From assembly GCF_025118155.1 (NCBI RefSeq), contig NW_026251410.1:1-64000 (forward strand): a DNA stretch of 64,000 nucleotides, read 5' to 3'. Origin of the DNA: Cokeromyces recurvatus (lineage: Eukaryota; Mucoromycota; Mucoromycetes; Mucorales; Mucoraceae). How positions within the stretch are numbered: position 1 is the first letter of the stretch; every line of letters starts with the position of its first letter. This document shows, one piece after another, positions 35,103 to 48,989 of this stretch. A program made the position numbers and the translations under genes. The notes under the pieces were generated by a model. It did no database searches. It worked only from the letters and a program-made list of their open reading frames with translations, and was not told the DNA's origin.

Positions 35103-35818
35103 TGTTTTGATTAGCAGAAAGAAAATATAAAAAAGGATAAATGTCAAATCTGTAAAAACTATGGATGATTTATTCAAGGATTAACAATACAAAAAGTGTA
35201 CATAGTGAAAATGAAGAAGAATATTTATATGGAGGGATTCTTTTTTTTGTTGTTGTTTTTGTTTGTTTACAAGGTAAAGTGATATCAATAGAAATAGGAT
35301 CTTGACAACAGGCAAAGACTGACAAAATAAAGATCAACAATACTCTTTTCGTCTTCTTGCTGATCTGTGACTGCTGCTCTAATAAACTATTATTTCAGGA
35401 GTAAAGCAGTAACGCGTTAACATTGATTCCTCATTGTAAACATTCTAGCTATAGTAACAATACTAGTTACTTACGTGCTGCTATTAATGTCAACATATGA
35501 AATAGTATTACATAATAATAATATTCATCGTTATTGACGTGAACATATAAATATATATATACATATTATGTATATGTGTGCAATTGTATATAATATTTAG
35601 TCCTTATTATTACATAATACAATATATACAATTGTTATTATTGTTATAATTACTCAAATACTCTAACAACGACTATTATTAAGACTGGGCATATAATGAA
35701 TAATTATGTTGTGAAATACAATAGACTAGTTTTATTCTAATAACCTCTTTATTATATATAATAAAACGATGCTTTATTTCTATTATCTTTAGTAATAGAG
35801 ACAACTGCAATCATAACA
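35103..35818 (+). repeat. LTR-like repeat, family 1 copy C (longest copy)
   Basis: It begins TGTTTTGATTAGCAG and ends GCAATCATAACA, matching both outer ends of copy A. The terminal 9-mers TGTTTTGAT and ATCATAACA are near-inverted repeats. Internal blocks such as GTTTACAAGGTAAAGTGATA and GCAGTAACGCGTTAACATTG are shared with other copies. No target duplication was found, and a truncated LINE tail begins about 20 bp after its end. Confidence 0.7.
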
Positions 35819-35837
35819 TAATGCTTCTTCATAACAG

Positions 35838-36335
35838 GATCCAATTGAGGGGTTATTGGTAACCCACATTGAATGTAGTCGCGTCTTCCGTTGGCGACTT
35901 AATCAGCTTCTCGGTGATACTCCTCAGTCATGTCTTTATCATACATATAATAACCTTGCTCGTGAACATTTCATTGAATGCTTTCATATGCATCGTCAAC
36001 TCCATATGTCGTTCACCGTTGCTGCTGTGCTTTTCTTTTTCCTCAGTCAGCTTCCTTTGAAGGAGACAAAGCCTTTGTAATTAGCTTCTCTTTGATTAAT
36101 TCGCTAGTCCAACAATTTATACCACTTGGCATAAAAAGGAATAGCTATTTCCTTAAGCACTTCTTCCTCAAACTAACTTATTGTTCTCATAATAGACTAA
36201 TATAATTATACTATTTCATTTTTTTTTTTTTTTTTTTTTTTTTTTGGGAACTGACTAGTAGAGCAATATTGCATAATAAAATTGGTATATGCTCATTGGT
36301 CATTTTTATTGTAATAAAAAAAAAAAATTCTTTGA
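35838..36335 (+). mobile_element. 5'-truncated LINE tail (3' fragment)
   Basis: The translation VFRWRLNQLLGDTPQSCLYH, then HFIECFHMHRQLHMS, aligns with the C-terminal Cys/His region of the complete LINE ORF2 (VLRWRLGWLPGGKPKECIFH onward). It starts at the equivalent of ORF2 residue about 990. A T-run, then CTGACTAGTAGAGCAATATTGC (36251-36272), TGCTCATTGG and an A-tract near 36318 end it. It is frame-damaged and non-functional. Confidence 0.8.
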
Positions 36336-36448
36336 ATCGTATAATTGGGAGGAGGGGTCAAATAATTGAAGCTCAGATTTATTGCACTCATTTTGTTTTT
36401 ACTATTTTTGTTTTTGAACCTGTTACTTAAACTTCTCAATTCTTCATC

Positions 36449-39400
36449 ATGAGTTCTATGCGTGGTTTAACAGTATTTATTGGTAGGTAAACTCCTTTAA
36501 ATAAAAGATATATTTTTTGTTAACAACTTCTAATTCTTGTACATTATTATTGTAGCCGATATTCGAAAATGTATGATTTTAAGTAAAAAGGAATGATACC
36601 TATTCATGAACTAATAATGTGGTATAGGTCGAGTTCGGGAATTAGAAGAAAAAAGAATTAATAAAGAGCTAGCAAATATCAGATCCAAATTCAAAGGTAC
36701 TTGTAAGCTTCTTTAATTCAATTCCATTGTTTAAATGTCTTTTCCCCCTTCCCCCCCCTTTTTTTTTATTTTATATAGAGGGCAACTTAAATGGATATCA
36801 AAAGAAAAAGTATGTTTGTAAACTGTTGTATATGTACATTCTCGGTTGGGAAATCGATGTTGGTCACATGGAAGCTGTAAATCTTATTTCAAGTCAAAAA
36901 TATAGTGAAAAGCAGATTGTAAGTTTTTTTTTTTTTTTTTTTTTTTAAATGAAAGAACATTTAATTAATTAATATTTGAATCTTAAGGGCTATTTGGCTG
37001 TAACACTTTTATTTCACGAAAATAGTGACTTATTACGACTTGTTGTAAACTCGATAAAAAAGGACTTGGACGATTTGAATGAGATTAATAATTGTTTAGC
37101 ATTGCATGCTATTGCCAATATTGGTGGGAGAGAAATGGCGGAAAGTCTTGCTTTGGATGTACATCGTCTGTTAATTTCGCCGTAAGATAATTGAAAACTA
37201 AAATGCTTACTTATATTTCTTCCTGTATTAAAGCTAAGCTTTGATAAAATAATAGAACTTCAAAGAGTTTTGTGAAAAAGAAAGCTGCATTGACTTTATT
37301 ACGTTTATTTCGTAAATATCCAGATGTTATACCTGTTACTGACTGGGCTGAAAGAATCATTTCTTTAATGGATGAATACGATTTGGTAAGTTTATTTAAA
37401 TAATAATAAAGAGGTACGCGTCATTCATTTTAAATGTGTACATCTACTTTAGGGTGTTGCTCTTAGTGTTACCACATTAGTTCTTGCATTAGCTCAAAGC
37501 TTTCCAGTCGAATACAGTGGATGCTATGAGAAAGCTGTTAATCGTTTGAAGAAGGTAAAGTGTTTTATTATCGACCTTCTATCTATCTATATTAATCAAA
37601 CACATTTAGATTTTGATTGAACGAGATTATAGCTTAGACTATATTTATTACAAAGTTCCTATTCCATGGCTACAAGTCAAATGCCTTCGTCTTTTGCAAT
37701 ACTATCCTCCACCTGGTATGCTGATAATAAGAATAATAATAAATGCCTATTTTTTTTTTCTAATAATTGTATTTTTATCTTTTTAGATGATCCAAAGTTA
37801 CGTGCTGATATTAGTGAACTTTTGCAAATTATAATTACGGATTCACAAGATACACCTAAAAATGTGCAACATAGTAATGCTCAGAATGCAGTTTTATTTG
37901 AAGCTATCAATCTTGCCATTCATCTTGATAGTAATTCTAGTATTTGTGCTCAAGCTGCAGCACTTTTGGGACGCTTTATTTCCAGCAAAGAAACTAATGT
38001 TAGATACCTTGGCTTAGAAACAATGGCACATTTAGCAGCTTGTGTTGATTCTCTTGAACCTATCAAGAGACATCAAGAAACGATTTTAATGTCACTTCGT
38101 GATAAAGATATCAGTGTTCGTCGACGTGGTCTAGATTTATTATATTCTATGTGTGATACATCAAATGCTAAAATAGTGGTTTCTGAACTATTAAGATATC
38201 TTCAAATCGCTGATTATGCCTTAAGAGAGGAGATGGTTTTGAAAATTGCTATTTTAGCTGAGAAATTTGCATCCACTTATTCATGGTATGTAGACATTAT
38301 ATTACAATTAATTTCAACCGCAGGTGATCAAGTGGGTGAGGAAGTATGGTTTCGGGTAGTTCAAATTGTGACAAATAATGAAGAATTACAAGAATATGCT
38401 GCAAAGACAGTTTTAAATTATCTGGGTACACCTCAGTATAATGAAACAATGGTGAAAGTCGGTGGTTATATCCTTGGTGAGTTTGGACATTTAATTGCAA
38501 ATCTTCCTAAATGTAGTCCTATCGAACAATTTACTGCCGTTCATGCAAAGTTTAATTCTTGTTCACTTTTAACACGTGCTTTGCTCTTAACAACCTATGT
38601 TAAATTTGTTAATCTCTTCCCTGAAATTAAAGGGCAAATTCTGCCTGTTTTAAATCAATATCGATATGTTCTAGATGCTGAGCTTCAACAACGTGCCTGT
38701 GAATATTTCTCTATTTCTACTATGCCTACAGAGGATATGCTTCAGACTGTGTGTGAGGAGATGCCTCCATTCCCTGAAAGAGAATCAACTCTATTGCTTA
38801 AATTAAATCAAAAGCAAGGCGACACAGAAGATAAACGTGTATGGTTAATTGGTGGTCGTGAAGCAAATATTGAACGTCAAGACACTCTTAAACGTATGGT
38901 ATCTGTTCGTTCAAGTTCAACTGATAATCTTCACAGTACAACGAATAGTATACCGCATTCTAATGTACCTATGCGTTCTAATACTATGCCTCCCTCTACA
39001 TCAACAGTATCCCAATTTCAACAAGATATATCTAATGAGCCAGATTTATTAAATTTCAATGATCTTTCATTAAATCATCAAAGTCCTTCTAAACCTTTGC
39101 AGGTATCAAACATTAATACAAATACCCCTTTAGCTCCTGGTTATGAGCTTGGATATAATTTTCTTCTATATAATACAGAAGGTGTCTTATATGAAGATTC
39201 GCAAATGCAAGTATCCGTTAAATCTGAATATCATGGTTCATTGGGCCGACTTGCTTTGTATTTAACTAACAAAACTCAATATGTTCTGACTGAGATTAAC
39301 TTGATGGTTATGTCTGTAGAAGGGGTAAATACTACTTTGTTACCTTCTGAAGATAGCAAGATGGTTTCTGCCGGAGCACAAATACAACGTCTTATTACAG

Positions 39401-39942
39401 TTGAATGCAATAACATTTTTGTGAATTCCCCCGAGATTTTCATTTCTTATACAGTTGGACCTGAAACTCAAGTGCTTCATTTGAAACTACCTATAGTATT
39501 AACTAAATTTCAAGAGCCAATAACTAACATGGATGGTGTAAACTTCTTCAAGCGATGGAATCAAATTGGTGGACCTCCTCGTGAAAACCAGGTCATTTTT
39601 ACTAGTGAAAGGCCTATAGATCTTTTAAAAACTACGGCTATGATGCAAGGATTTAGCATTGGTCTTTTAAGTGGTGTGGATCCTAATCCCAACAATTTTG
39701 TTGGAGCTGGTATTGTAGATGCTGGTAAACAAGGAGGAAAAATTGGTATTTTATTACGGCTAGAACCAAACTTGGAACAAAATGTAAGTAGTAATAATGT
39801 CAACTTTATACATCTTTTAACTCTAGTTTTATATATATATATATATATATAGATGTATCGTCTCACTGTAAGAACACCTGTAGAAAGTGTATCATCTATT
39901 ATTCGTAATACTCTAGAATATCCACTTACTCGTGGATCATAA
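36449..39942 (+). CDS. AP-2 adaptor complex subunit alpha, 10 exons, about 958 aa
   Basis: Exons are 36449-36482, 36556-36570 (15 nt), 36628-36696, 36779-36918, 36988-37181, 37256-37385, 37453-37554, 37610-37715, 37787-39783 and 39853-39942. The trunk begins [20 protein letters not shown] and [21 protein letters not shown], hallmarks of AP-2 alpha. An alpha-solenoid runs to about residue 620 ([28 protein letters not shown]). A Ser/Asn-rich hinge containing DLLNF follows, then the ear domain (about 720-958) with [12 protein letters not shown]. The protein is the large subunit of the clathrin adaptor for plasma-membrane endocytosis; it binds PIP2, cargo and clathrin accessory proteins. The length is normal. 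Phases of all nine introns are consistent. Confidence 0.95.
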
Positions 39943-40439
39943 GAGTTGTAATACCCCCCTTCCCTCCCTTCTTTTTTTTTTTTCTTTTATTGATTTATAA
40001 TAAAGCTAAACTATTGTCTATAACATTTTGTTCATATTATATTATTTATAAAATAAATTCCTTTGATATACATATATACATATATATAAACAAGTTTATA
40101 AATAACGGATGAGATAATTTTTTTTTCAAGTAATCATGTTCATTTTGTCCATAAGTTAATATTTGTGTATATGTAGGTTATAATGTCTAAATGCTTTTCT
40201 TTTTCTTTTTCTTTTTCTTTTTCTTTTTCTTTCTTTCTTTTTTTTTTTTTTAAAAAAAAACATGGATTAATAATTATGTCGAAAATATGTATAAATATAT
40301 AAATACAAGCAATTGAAAATATACATATACATAAATATACACATATATATATAAATACATATACATATATGGAATTTTGTGTATAATAAGCTCTCTACTT
40401 GTTAAAATTGAAGAGTACAAAAAGAAAGAAAAAAAAATA
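39943..40439. other. Shared 3' intergenic region with CTTTTT repeats
   Basis: This lies between convergent genes. A (CTTTTT)n tract occupies about 40196-40243 and TA/CA-rich stretches follow. No gene is visible. Confidence 0.6.
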
Positions 40440-42459
40440 TTATGCATTACTGTTAGATGGTGTTGATAATAAGTTATTATCAAAGATAGGAGAGCCAACT
40501 AAAGTTGTAGACAATAAGGCGGTAGATTCACTATTTCGTCCATTAGCAGCACCATGGGTAGACGTTTGTAGATGATTATTATTAGTACCAGTTACTGCAA
40601 TTGCTTGTGGCGGTGAAGACAAATTTTGTACTTCTGTCAAAGAAGAGTTATTTTCCTCCTCAGGCATATTAACAAACGGTACAGGAGGAGTAGTGATACA
40701 GGGAAGAGGAGATGACTCTAAATGATCTTTCATCATCTCACCATTTCCTCTATTCCCTTCTTCCTCCTCCTCCTCCTCCTCTTCTTCTTCTTCTTCTAAA
40801 TCACTACTAAGCTCTGAATGATGACTACTACTTGGTCGTAATGAACTCTCTCCCGCAACCTCTAAAAGAGGAACTATCTCCTCATTTTCTTTTCTTCTTC
40901 TCCTTCCTTCTTCCTCTTCCTCTTCTTCTTTTTCTTCCTCTTCCTTTAATTCAGGTACTGTATCAAAAGATGTTAACGGCACTTTCTTATTCCTTTGTTC
41001 CTTTTCTCTTTTTTCTTTGGCTGAATTAAGAGCTTCTAAAACATCATCCACTTCAACCGCTACACTTGCTTCTAAATCGAAATAACTACGACACAGTGGA
41101 CATGAAAATCCTGGATAATTTTGAAAGACAATAGGTCTTAAGCATTTAAAATGGAACATATGAGAACATGGTGCGATAAACAAAGCTTGAAAGGGAGCAA
41201 TAGCATAAAGACAGATACAACACTCTTGGATATCAGCTCGTGTGAGGTCAGAGGGAAGACGGCTTACCATTTCTGATAGTGGAATTGAGTTTGAAGAATC
41301 ATGTGTTGTCGTTACTATCTCCCCTGAATGCTCATGAACCTTTGTAGGTTCCCTATGAAGACCTAAATCAGAAGGCTGAACAAATAAGTCTGATTGTTGT
41401 GGTTGGGATGAAGCAGTAGCAGCAGCAGCAGCAGTAGCAGTAGCAGTAGCAGCTGGTATACCAATAAGATGACTACGTAGTTGTTGAAAAGCAGCACGTG
41501 TAAAAGGACTATTTGCAGTTTGTATCTGTCGATTGATTTCTACACGAATACGTACTGCTCGATAGATGGGCTCCAAGCCACCCTGGTAGTCAACACCTAA
41601 CTGAAGAGTATCACCATCTCTTAGTTCATGAGGTGCACTAGCATGACTAGGTGGACTGAGTCTAATTCGATTTAAAAATGTCCCACTTGATGATCCAATA
41701 TCACGAATATAAACCTATGTGTCAAGAAAATAAAAATAAAAAATAGTAAATAATAAATAATAAATAAATAAAAATAAATTTCTCAGAACTTGACTAAAAA
41801 AAGAAAGCTGAGCACAAATTGCTCTCTCTGTCTCGCTCTCTCTCTCTTTCTCTCTCTCTCTCCCTTTCACACAGATTTGAAGTATAGTTTACCTTTCCTT
41901 GTTCAGTCCAGAGTTCAGCATGATTACGGCTTACTACTTTACTTTTAAATGATAATCTGTCGGAAAGTACATTTCGATCAGAAAAACGTCCAATACGATA
42001 AATGACATTTGGCTCAAGTTCTCTATCAATGATATCGAATACAAAGCTTCTACTCGATAATCCAACATTTGGAACAAGCCTAAGACGAGGAAGTCTCATG
42101 TTAGAATCGGACTCAGCAGAGACTCGGTTTGTACGATTTTCACTTGTTGCTGCTGCTCCTCGAGAAGAATCGGTATTTGTATTCACAGATTCTAGGGTAT
42201 TATTATTTGTGGTAGTAGAATGCTCTGGTGAAGCTGAAGGAGACGATGGGGACGAATTAGATAAGCGTCTATGAGCACGTCGAAGACTAGCAAATCCTCG
42301 GGATAACAAAGCAGGAGGTGGACTGCCGGCTGATGTATTTGATAAACTTCTATTACGAGACATACTTGTTGTTGTTGTTGTTGTTATTGCTGAATTGGTA
42401 TTACTATGAGTTGGGGATAATTCTGCTACTGTATTTGTTAAAGTTGAATACATACACAT
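40440..42459 (-). CDS. Dma1-like FHA-RING E3 ubiquitin ligase, two exons, 613 aa
   Basis: Exons are 41893-42459 and 40440-41714. A Ser/Thr-rich N-terminus is followed by an FHA domain (about 135-235): VIYRIGRFSDR, then SFKSKVVSRNHAELW, then, across the intron, VYIRDIGSSSGTFLN, with the Arg, Ser-Arg-Asn-His and Gly-Thr-Phe-Leu-Asn residues that read phosphothreonine. The RING is at about 330-385: CCICLYAIAPFQALFIAPC, then CSHMFHFKC, then CPLC. The FHA then RING order matches fungal Dma1/Dma2 and animal RNF8/CHFR, which act in mitotic checkpoint and septin control. The C-terminal half is disordered, with long poly-Glu runs encoded by GAA/GAG repeats. The start is the first in-frame ATG; a nearby internal Met is possible. 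Confidence 0.9.
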
Positions 42460-45105
42460 TAAAAGGCCATTCCAAGATAGAAAGGAAAATTATTAATTAT
42501 TTACAAAACAAAACAAAACAAAAAAAGAAAAAAAAATTAAAATTAGAAAAAAGGAGAAGACAAAAAAAAAAAAAAAATCTTGCAACGGTATGGTTTCACT
42601 CGACTTTTACTTTTTTTGTTACAATTATAAATTTATCCAATGAAAATAAAATATGTTGACTTGAATTTTGCCATTAAGCAAAATAACATTAAAATTCAGA
42701 CATTTCTATATTTTTCGGTTTTCATATTTATCATTTTTTGTCCTTGGAGCGCAGAAAAAAAAATATGTATACAACTGTTTATGTAAACACTAAAGCCTGA
42801 GTTTTCAAGCTATAAATCATAAAGCGGCCTTTTTGAAGGCTATTAAAATTTTATTAAATATGGGGAAAAAAATTATATATTCTAATAAAAATCATAAAGC
42901 TTTTCATTACCAATATCATTTCTTATTATCGGGAAATCTTATGATGATATCGATATTGATGATAAAAGTATTAATAAGGAAGTTTTGATAATTCTAGTAT
43001 TGAATAAATATTATACGACTTTTCTTTTTAAAAACATGATTAAACACGGTATATGAATTCTACCATATTAAATAGAGTATTATGTAATATGAAAAGAGTA
43101 TTTAATTGAATGCTTAAAAAAATATATATCTATTTACCGTCTGTTCCGATTACTAATACGAAAATGTATTGTGGATATTTTATTAGATATTGAAAAGAGT
43201 TTCAAGTGGGACTTTTTTAAACTACTTGTTTCTATTATCATAGTACAAGTCTCATCATGTATAAAACAAAATGCAATAAAAGATGTATTTTATTCTTATT
43301 TTTTATTTTATTTTTTCAAGTCATAGTTTTAAAGCTCTAAACCTTAATTGGTGATAAATGGAGGTTTCTACAGATCACAAAATTTGTAATGATTTTTTAT
43401 CAGCAAGTGTTTGCAACGATTACTTACATATTATTCTCATCTCAGCGAACATGCATCTTAGTTACATAAATGTTAATAAGATTAAAAAAGAGAAACAGAT
43501 GAGAGAGAAAGGGAAAAAAAATCTATGAGGACTTGAGATAGGGATTTTATTGAAAACCCTTGTTGGTTAATATCTTTTTGAAGAAGGGGCACTAAATATT
43601 CTTTGTAAATACTTTATTGATAAAGTATTTCAGAAAGACGTATCCCACTTGATAATTCAAGACGATTTTACGTTAACATTTATATTTGCCCTGAACAAGG
43701 AATCTATCTCGGCTGTCAACATACACTCTTTATTATTATTATTCATCAGTGCTTGTGAATAATTTTAGTGATGTTTTTAATTTAATAAATTTTTACTCAA
43801 TGCTCAAGCTGCCATTACAAAATATCCATCTTCTTAACTATAAAATAAAGGTATGACCATCATTACCAAAAAAAAAAAAAAAAAAAAAAAAACTATATTG
43901 ATAAAACAATCCATTTTTTTATTTTTTATTTTTCAATGCAGTACACATTACTTTATTTAATCTTTGTAACTTTGAATTAGCTTAAATAAAATGAAACAAT
44001 TTTCTGAGCTCTTAATGATGCCATCGGCATTTTTCTGATAAAACCAAATTAAAAAAAAAAACACCAATCAACATAATGTAAGTCTATTCTACTTTTTTTT
44101 TTGATATTTGTGCAAGTGTACTACTATTAGTTAGAAAGGAGACTCCTCAGTAAAATATAAAGAAGGCAACTGCTCCTGAAAGATATCTTTGGTTGTTTTT
44201 GGTAATAGCTACATAGTATCATTATTGAAAAGTAAAGATTAGATTGCAATAATAATAAAAAAAATTCCTCGGTATAATGTTTTAGACAACAGCTATAAAC
44301 GCTAAAAGAAACTTGGAGAAATCTATAATTCTAGATATGAATGATTTCAAAATATTTTAAGGTGCTTTAAGGATAAATTTAAGTTAAATTTTGTGATCTA
44401 GATATGTTGACATCCATCTTAACTAAAATCTTCAATGTTTTAAAACAACTTATAGCGTCTTTGTTTATCAAATACTAATCTTTAACATTATCGGGAATAG
44501 GAGTATTGTAGAGGCACATGTATAAATACACACATGTGTATATACTATATTTTACATTATCAACAGATCAATACATCTATCCTTTGTCTTATTAAAACAA
44601 AAGACTGCTTTAAAGGCGATCACCTATGGCATACAATCTTTACATAGTTAGTAAATATACAACTATAATCTTTTTGTGTTATAGTTTAATTCAAAATCAA
44701 TTTTCTGTTTTAGCAAGCGCTATAAATTCATATTAAAATAAAGAAAAGAAAAGGATATATTGTCATGTTATTTATAGTTCCCAGACAGTAGTACAAAAGC
44801 CACAATGGTTCTATTTAAAAATAAAAAATACTTGTATGTTAAAAAGAGCTTCATTCTATAAAATGACAAGTAACTCTTATAATTATATACAATCGACTCT
44901 TTTCTATTTTCTAAGGCTTTATGGGTTCCTTCATTAAACATTTTTTTTTTAGATAAAAAAAAATTCCTAGCGAAACATAATGGCTACGGATGATGAAGCC
45001 AGTCACTTATACCAATATAAAGCCAATATTCTCGTTTTTTTTTTTTTTTTTTTTTTCTTGTTCCTTTTTCTTTCTTTCTTTTTTCTTTTCTATTAATTTT
45101 ATTAA

Positions 45106-45138
<33 letters not shown>

Positions 45139-45169
45139 TAAAATAAAAATAAAATAAAATAAAATAAAA
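42460..45169. other. 2.7-kb intergenic region, no gene recognised
   Basis: It is AT-rich with several homopolymers (for example A24 near 43866-43891). Short frames are low-complexity. Just before 45170 lie a T-run (45036-45056), an A-run (45113-45138) and an A-rich leader with AAAATAAAAT units that ends at the next gene's ATG. Confidence 0.5.
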
Positions 45170-46296
45170 ATGGCACGATATGTTACAGATGATAATAGTA
45201 GTGTTGAATTTGTGATAGCTGCTCCAACTTATGCTAAAACAAAAAAGCAAAAGAGATTATGGAAAATTATTGGTGGTATCGTAGCAGCCATTGTTGTTAT
45301 AGTTATCGTAATTGTGATAGCTGTGGTAGTGACAGATACTAAAAAACAGAGTTCCAAGAATAATAATAATAGAGGAATAAAGGAATATCCTATTTCACCT
45401 TATTCCCACATGACTGATTTAGTAACGAGTAACCAATCATCTTTCTCACAAAAGCAAAGATTTTTCGTTATTGGGGATGTTCACGGCTGTGTAAATGAAT
45501 TAAATACGTTGGTTGCTAAACTCAATTATAATCCAACAACAGATCAATTAATTCTTGCAGGCGATTTAACATCAAAAGGACCTGATAGTATAGGTGTCAT
45601 TCGACGAGCAAAAGAATTAGGAGCACTTTGTGTTCGTGGTAATCATGATGATATAGTGATACGATTTAAGACATACGAAATGGAAAAGGGAAGAAATGCT
45701 ATGTACCCACTTGATGCTACTATGCCTGAAGGTAATGTTCCCGATCCATTAAAGTTTAAAAATTATCACACAGCTATTGCACTGTAAAGTATTATCGATT
45801 TTTTTTTTTATAATTCTATGTGTGATTGATTATAACAGTTAATTTATTTATATATACATGTAGGAATATGACTGATGATGACTATAATTACTTGTCAAGT
45901 TGCCCTGTAATGCTTCACTTACCATTTTTAAATAATTCTGTTGTTGTTCATGCTGGCTTAGACCCACGTATATCAGGTTTAGAAAATCAAGTTCCTTATT
46001 TAGTTATGACGATGCGTGATATTGCTAGTGATGATATTCCAACTTCTAATAGTCGAGTTGGAACTCAATGGGCAATTGAATATAATGAATTTGAAAAGAA
46101 TAGAACAATAGATAGTTTACAAGTCTTTTATGGCCATGATGCTGGTCGAGGATTAAACATTAAAGATATGACTTTTGGTGTTGATACTGGTTGTGTTTAT
46201 GGAGGCAGATTAACAGCTATTAATATTCAAACTAAAGAATTAGTTGATGTTGTATGTCCAACTTATGTAAATAGAGGTGACAAATATGATGATTAG
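45170..46296 (+). CDS. Membrane-anchored PPP-type metallophosphatase, Ppn2-like, two exons, 348 aa
   Basis: Exons are 45170-45783 and 45864-46296. Residues about 30-55 form one transmembrane helix (IIGGIVAAIVVIVIVIVIAV) preceded by Lys residues, so a type II anchor is likely. The phosphatase domain shows the two-metal motifs in order: VIGDVHGC, LAGDLTSKGPDS, VRGNHDD, VVHAGLDPRI and FYGHDAGRGL. Small size, one N-terminal helix and this motif set fit yeast Ppn2, the vacuolar zinc-dependent endopolyphosphatase; the assignment is by architecture. Polyphosphate cleavage is therefore the best guess, with a general Ser/Thr phosphatase as the alternative. The ATG context is AAAAATGG after an A-rich leader. 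Confidence 0.8.
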
Positions 46297-47222
46297 TCTA
46301 TTTAATAAACCAAAGTAAGCAGTATACAAATAAACACACACACAAATATATTTATATAAATATGTATAAACAAACAAAAAAAAAAAGAGATTATATAAGC
46401 TTTAATATAAACTTTTTATAAGCAGTATGCTACGTATGTTTTAATGCATATCAATAATGTGCATGTAGCACAACTGGACACTACTTAGTTTTATAAATTA
46501 TAGTTAATTAAAAAGCAGTAAGATTAGCTTATGAGTATTTGATCTTTTATTATATACAACTATGCAGTTTTTTTTTATTATTATCAAGTTAAATTTCTTT
46601 GAAGATAGTTTAATTCTTCCTGTCAATACTTTCATTATTCCTTTTGCCTAGGATAGTGAATTTACCTATTTCTTTCCAATTTCATTTTTTTTTTTTTCCC
46701 TTAACGATAGCTCTCACATATTCATTAGACCTTGTTTCAGATAGTCTTAACCTCCTGAATTTGCTAGTCACTACATATATCAATTAGTTACTAGTTACTA
46801 TAACTTTCTATTTATAGAAGTTAGTAACAAATTGTTTAGGATCTTTTTTGTATACAATATTCCATAGTTGAGCTTTTTAAGGGTGATCATGAAGCTACTT
46901 TACTATTGCTGTTGTATTAACAACAGAAAAAAATATCGAACTAGGTAATTAACCTTAGTCCCCATCACCCACCTTTTTTTTTAAAATAGAATACTAAAAA
47001 TCTTACCAAGAAGGCTATCAAGCAAATTGATAACAGAGTTTATTGTTATCATTATTTATAAGTTCTTATTTGCACTATTTTACATGTTAAATCTTCTTAT
47101 TATTATTTTTTTTCCTTCTTAGAGCAAAAATAATGATATGTGTTATAAAGAGATCACTTGAACAAATATTTCTTTTAATAACAGCAAAATATTGGATAAA
47201 ATAAAGTTTTCTTTTTTTTTTT
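46297..47222. other. Intergenic, nothing recognised
   Basis: AT-rich with short T runs. I found no ORF, RNA or repeat copy here. Confidence 0.5.
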
Positions 47223-47619
47223 TTATTCTTCATCATCAACTCTAGGATCAGGGTATTTCTTTAGGACTTGTTCCATTTCATTTGGATATTTTAATCCGAG
47301 TTGATTTTTTATTTTCCTTAGCTTAATAAATACACTATTTAAATCTTCTTTTATTTCTTTAAGCAACTTTGTATGTGCTTCAAAATGCTTATGGATGTTC
47401 TGATAACGGGCTTGACTAAATTTATTAAATGCTTCTAATTTCTGTTCAATTTCTTTGTAATTCGCTAAGCTAATTTATATTCTTTATTTGTCAGTTTTTG
47501 AACAACTAATGAACGAGGTAATAAAATTACCATTCATCTTGATCTTTAGTTATAGTCTTAATTTCATCTTCACTTTTCAGTTGTAATAATTGATTTGCAA
47601 AATGACTAGGCAATGTCAT
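47223..47619 (-). CDS. KXD1-like BLOC-1/BORC subunit, two exons, 111 aa
   Basis: Exons are 47531-47619 and 47223-47469; the frame is open only after splicing. The start is MTLPSHFANQLLQL. The C-terminal half is a coiled coil containing KEDLNSVFIKLRKIKNQLG then KYPNEM, matching the KxDL signature (K-x-D-L, then helix and KYP) of KXD1/BORCS4. KXD1 belongs to octameric coiled-coil complexes that position lysosomes or, in yeast, sort endosomal cargo. The short acidic end (DPRVDDEE) is normal for the family. The exon 2 boundary (AG at 47470-47471) gives Cys at the junction; a slightly different acceptor is possible. Confidence 0.75.
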
Positions 47620-48989
47620 GATTATAGATCAGAAGAAGAAGAAAAAAAAAAAAGAAAAAAAAAAAAGATACATGTCGGTATATAATCTGCATACAGTTAA
47701 ATAAATAAATAAACTGGCCAATGGACGCGTAGTTTATTTAATTGATTGCTTTTCTTTAACTGGGACAAAAGGCAAAGATATAAGATCAGCCTATAAAAAG
47801 AAGGGAAGAAAATGTTAAAAAGAAAATTTGGGTTGGGTAATCAGTCTATCAGGATTAGGAGGAGAAATGGAGCTGTAAGCTAAATAATTCATCTCACGTA
47901 ATATAGAATTATATGAGCCATGAAGAAGAGCTTATCACTATAAATCTTTTCTTTTTTTTTTTTTTCAGGAATTATTTACACATTGATCATATATAATTAG
48001 GCATAAATATGAAAAATGGTCTAATATGACCCAAATTTTAGTATTTGTCTAGTTAACATACCTGCATATTAATATGTAAAAATGATTGATAATTCATGTT
48101 ATACTAAATGCCCTACAAATAAGGGTTAAAATAAAATAGTATTATCAGCATACAAAATAAATAATGCTTATTTATGTATCGAGCTGTCAGTAAATTGATA
48201 TTAAAATCTTTTGTTAAAATACTCTCGGGTAACAATATTAGGAAGCTTATTAAGTAATAGAACTGAGCTGTTTATTTGAAGTTTTGGTTATTCTGTCTAC
48301 TAGAAAATACGCAAATCTAATTTCAGTGTACTATTCAAACTAATGTTATAATCATTAAATATATATACTGCTTGAACAAAGTGCATATGAAAGTTAGGAT
48401 AGAAAGTCAAGAAAAGATATAAGAAGATACAAGGTCACTATATAATTATTAGCTCTGGAAGGAAGAATCTGCTGTATAGTATTCACAAAAACTCTGCAGT
48501 TGAATCCCTTCATCTATTCCGATATAAAAGTTACGTCAGGAGAAAAAAAAAACAAGAAACCATTGGTATATTTAGCAATGTATAAAGCCTGTTACTGTTA
48601 CTTTTGCTAAGCAGCACCATTTTTTAAATGCAAATTCTTTATCTTTGGAAAATTTGGAAGAATATTTTCCGCGTAGGTTATCAGTTACTAGCTTTCTAAG
48701 TTCACAATATATTGAATTTACTACTATACATTCTTCTTGCAATTCAATATAATTATTTTTTTTTATTTAGCCTATATTCAGAAATAGTTTGTTCATCAAG
48801 ATATATCAAGGATATGAAGAAAACAATATGAAAAAAAAGACAATAGCTCTAAAGAAAATAAAATAATAATGAAACAATAGAATAGCTGTATTACAATCAA
48901 ACATATTGTATCATGTAACCTATTCGATCATCTCTATTATGTGTAGTCATCAAAATAAATGCTTTTTTTGGGGGGAAGGTAAAACAATC
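47620..48989. other. Intergenic, nothing recognised
   Basis: AT-rich sequence with short A and T runs. The right end (about 48,990) starts a block shared in inverted orientation with about 54,945-55,010. Confidence 0.5.

Noticed and set aside
44984..45250. Minus-strand ORF upstream of the phosphatase
   Set aside because: Phe/Lys runs from poly(A/T) tracts; antisense to the true start.
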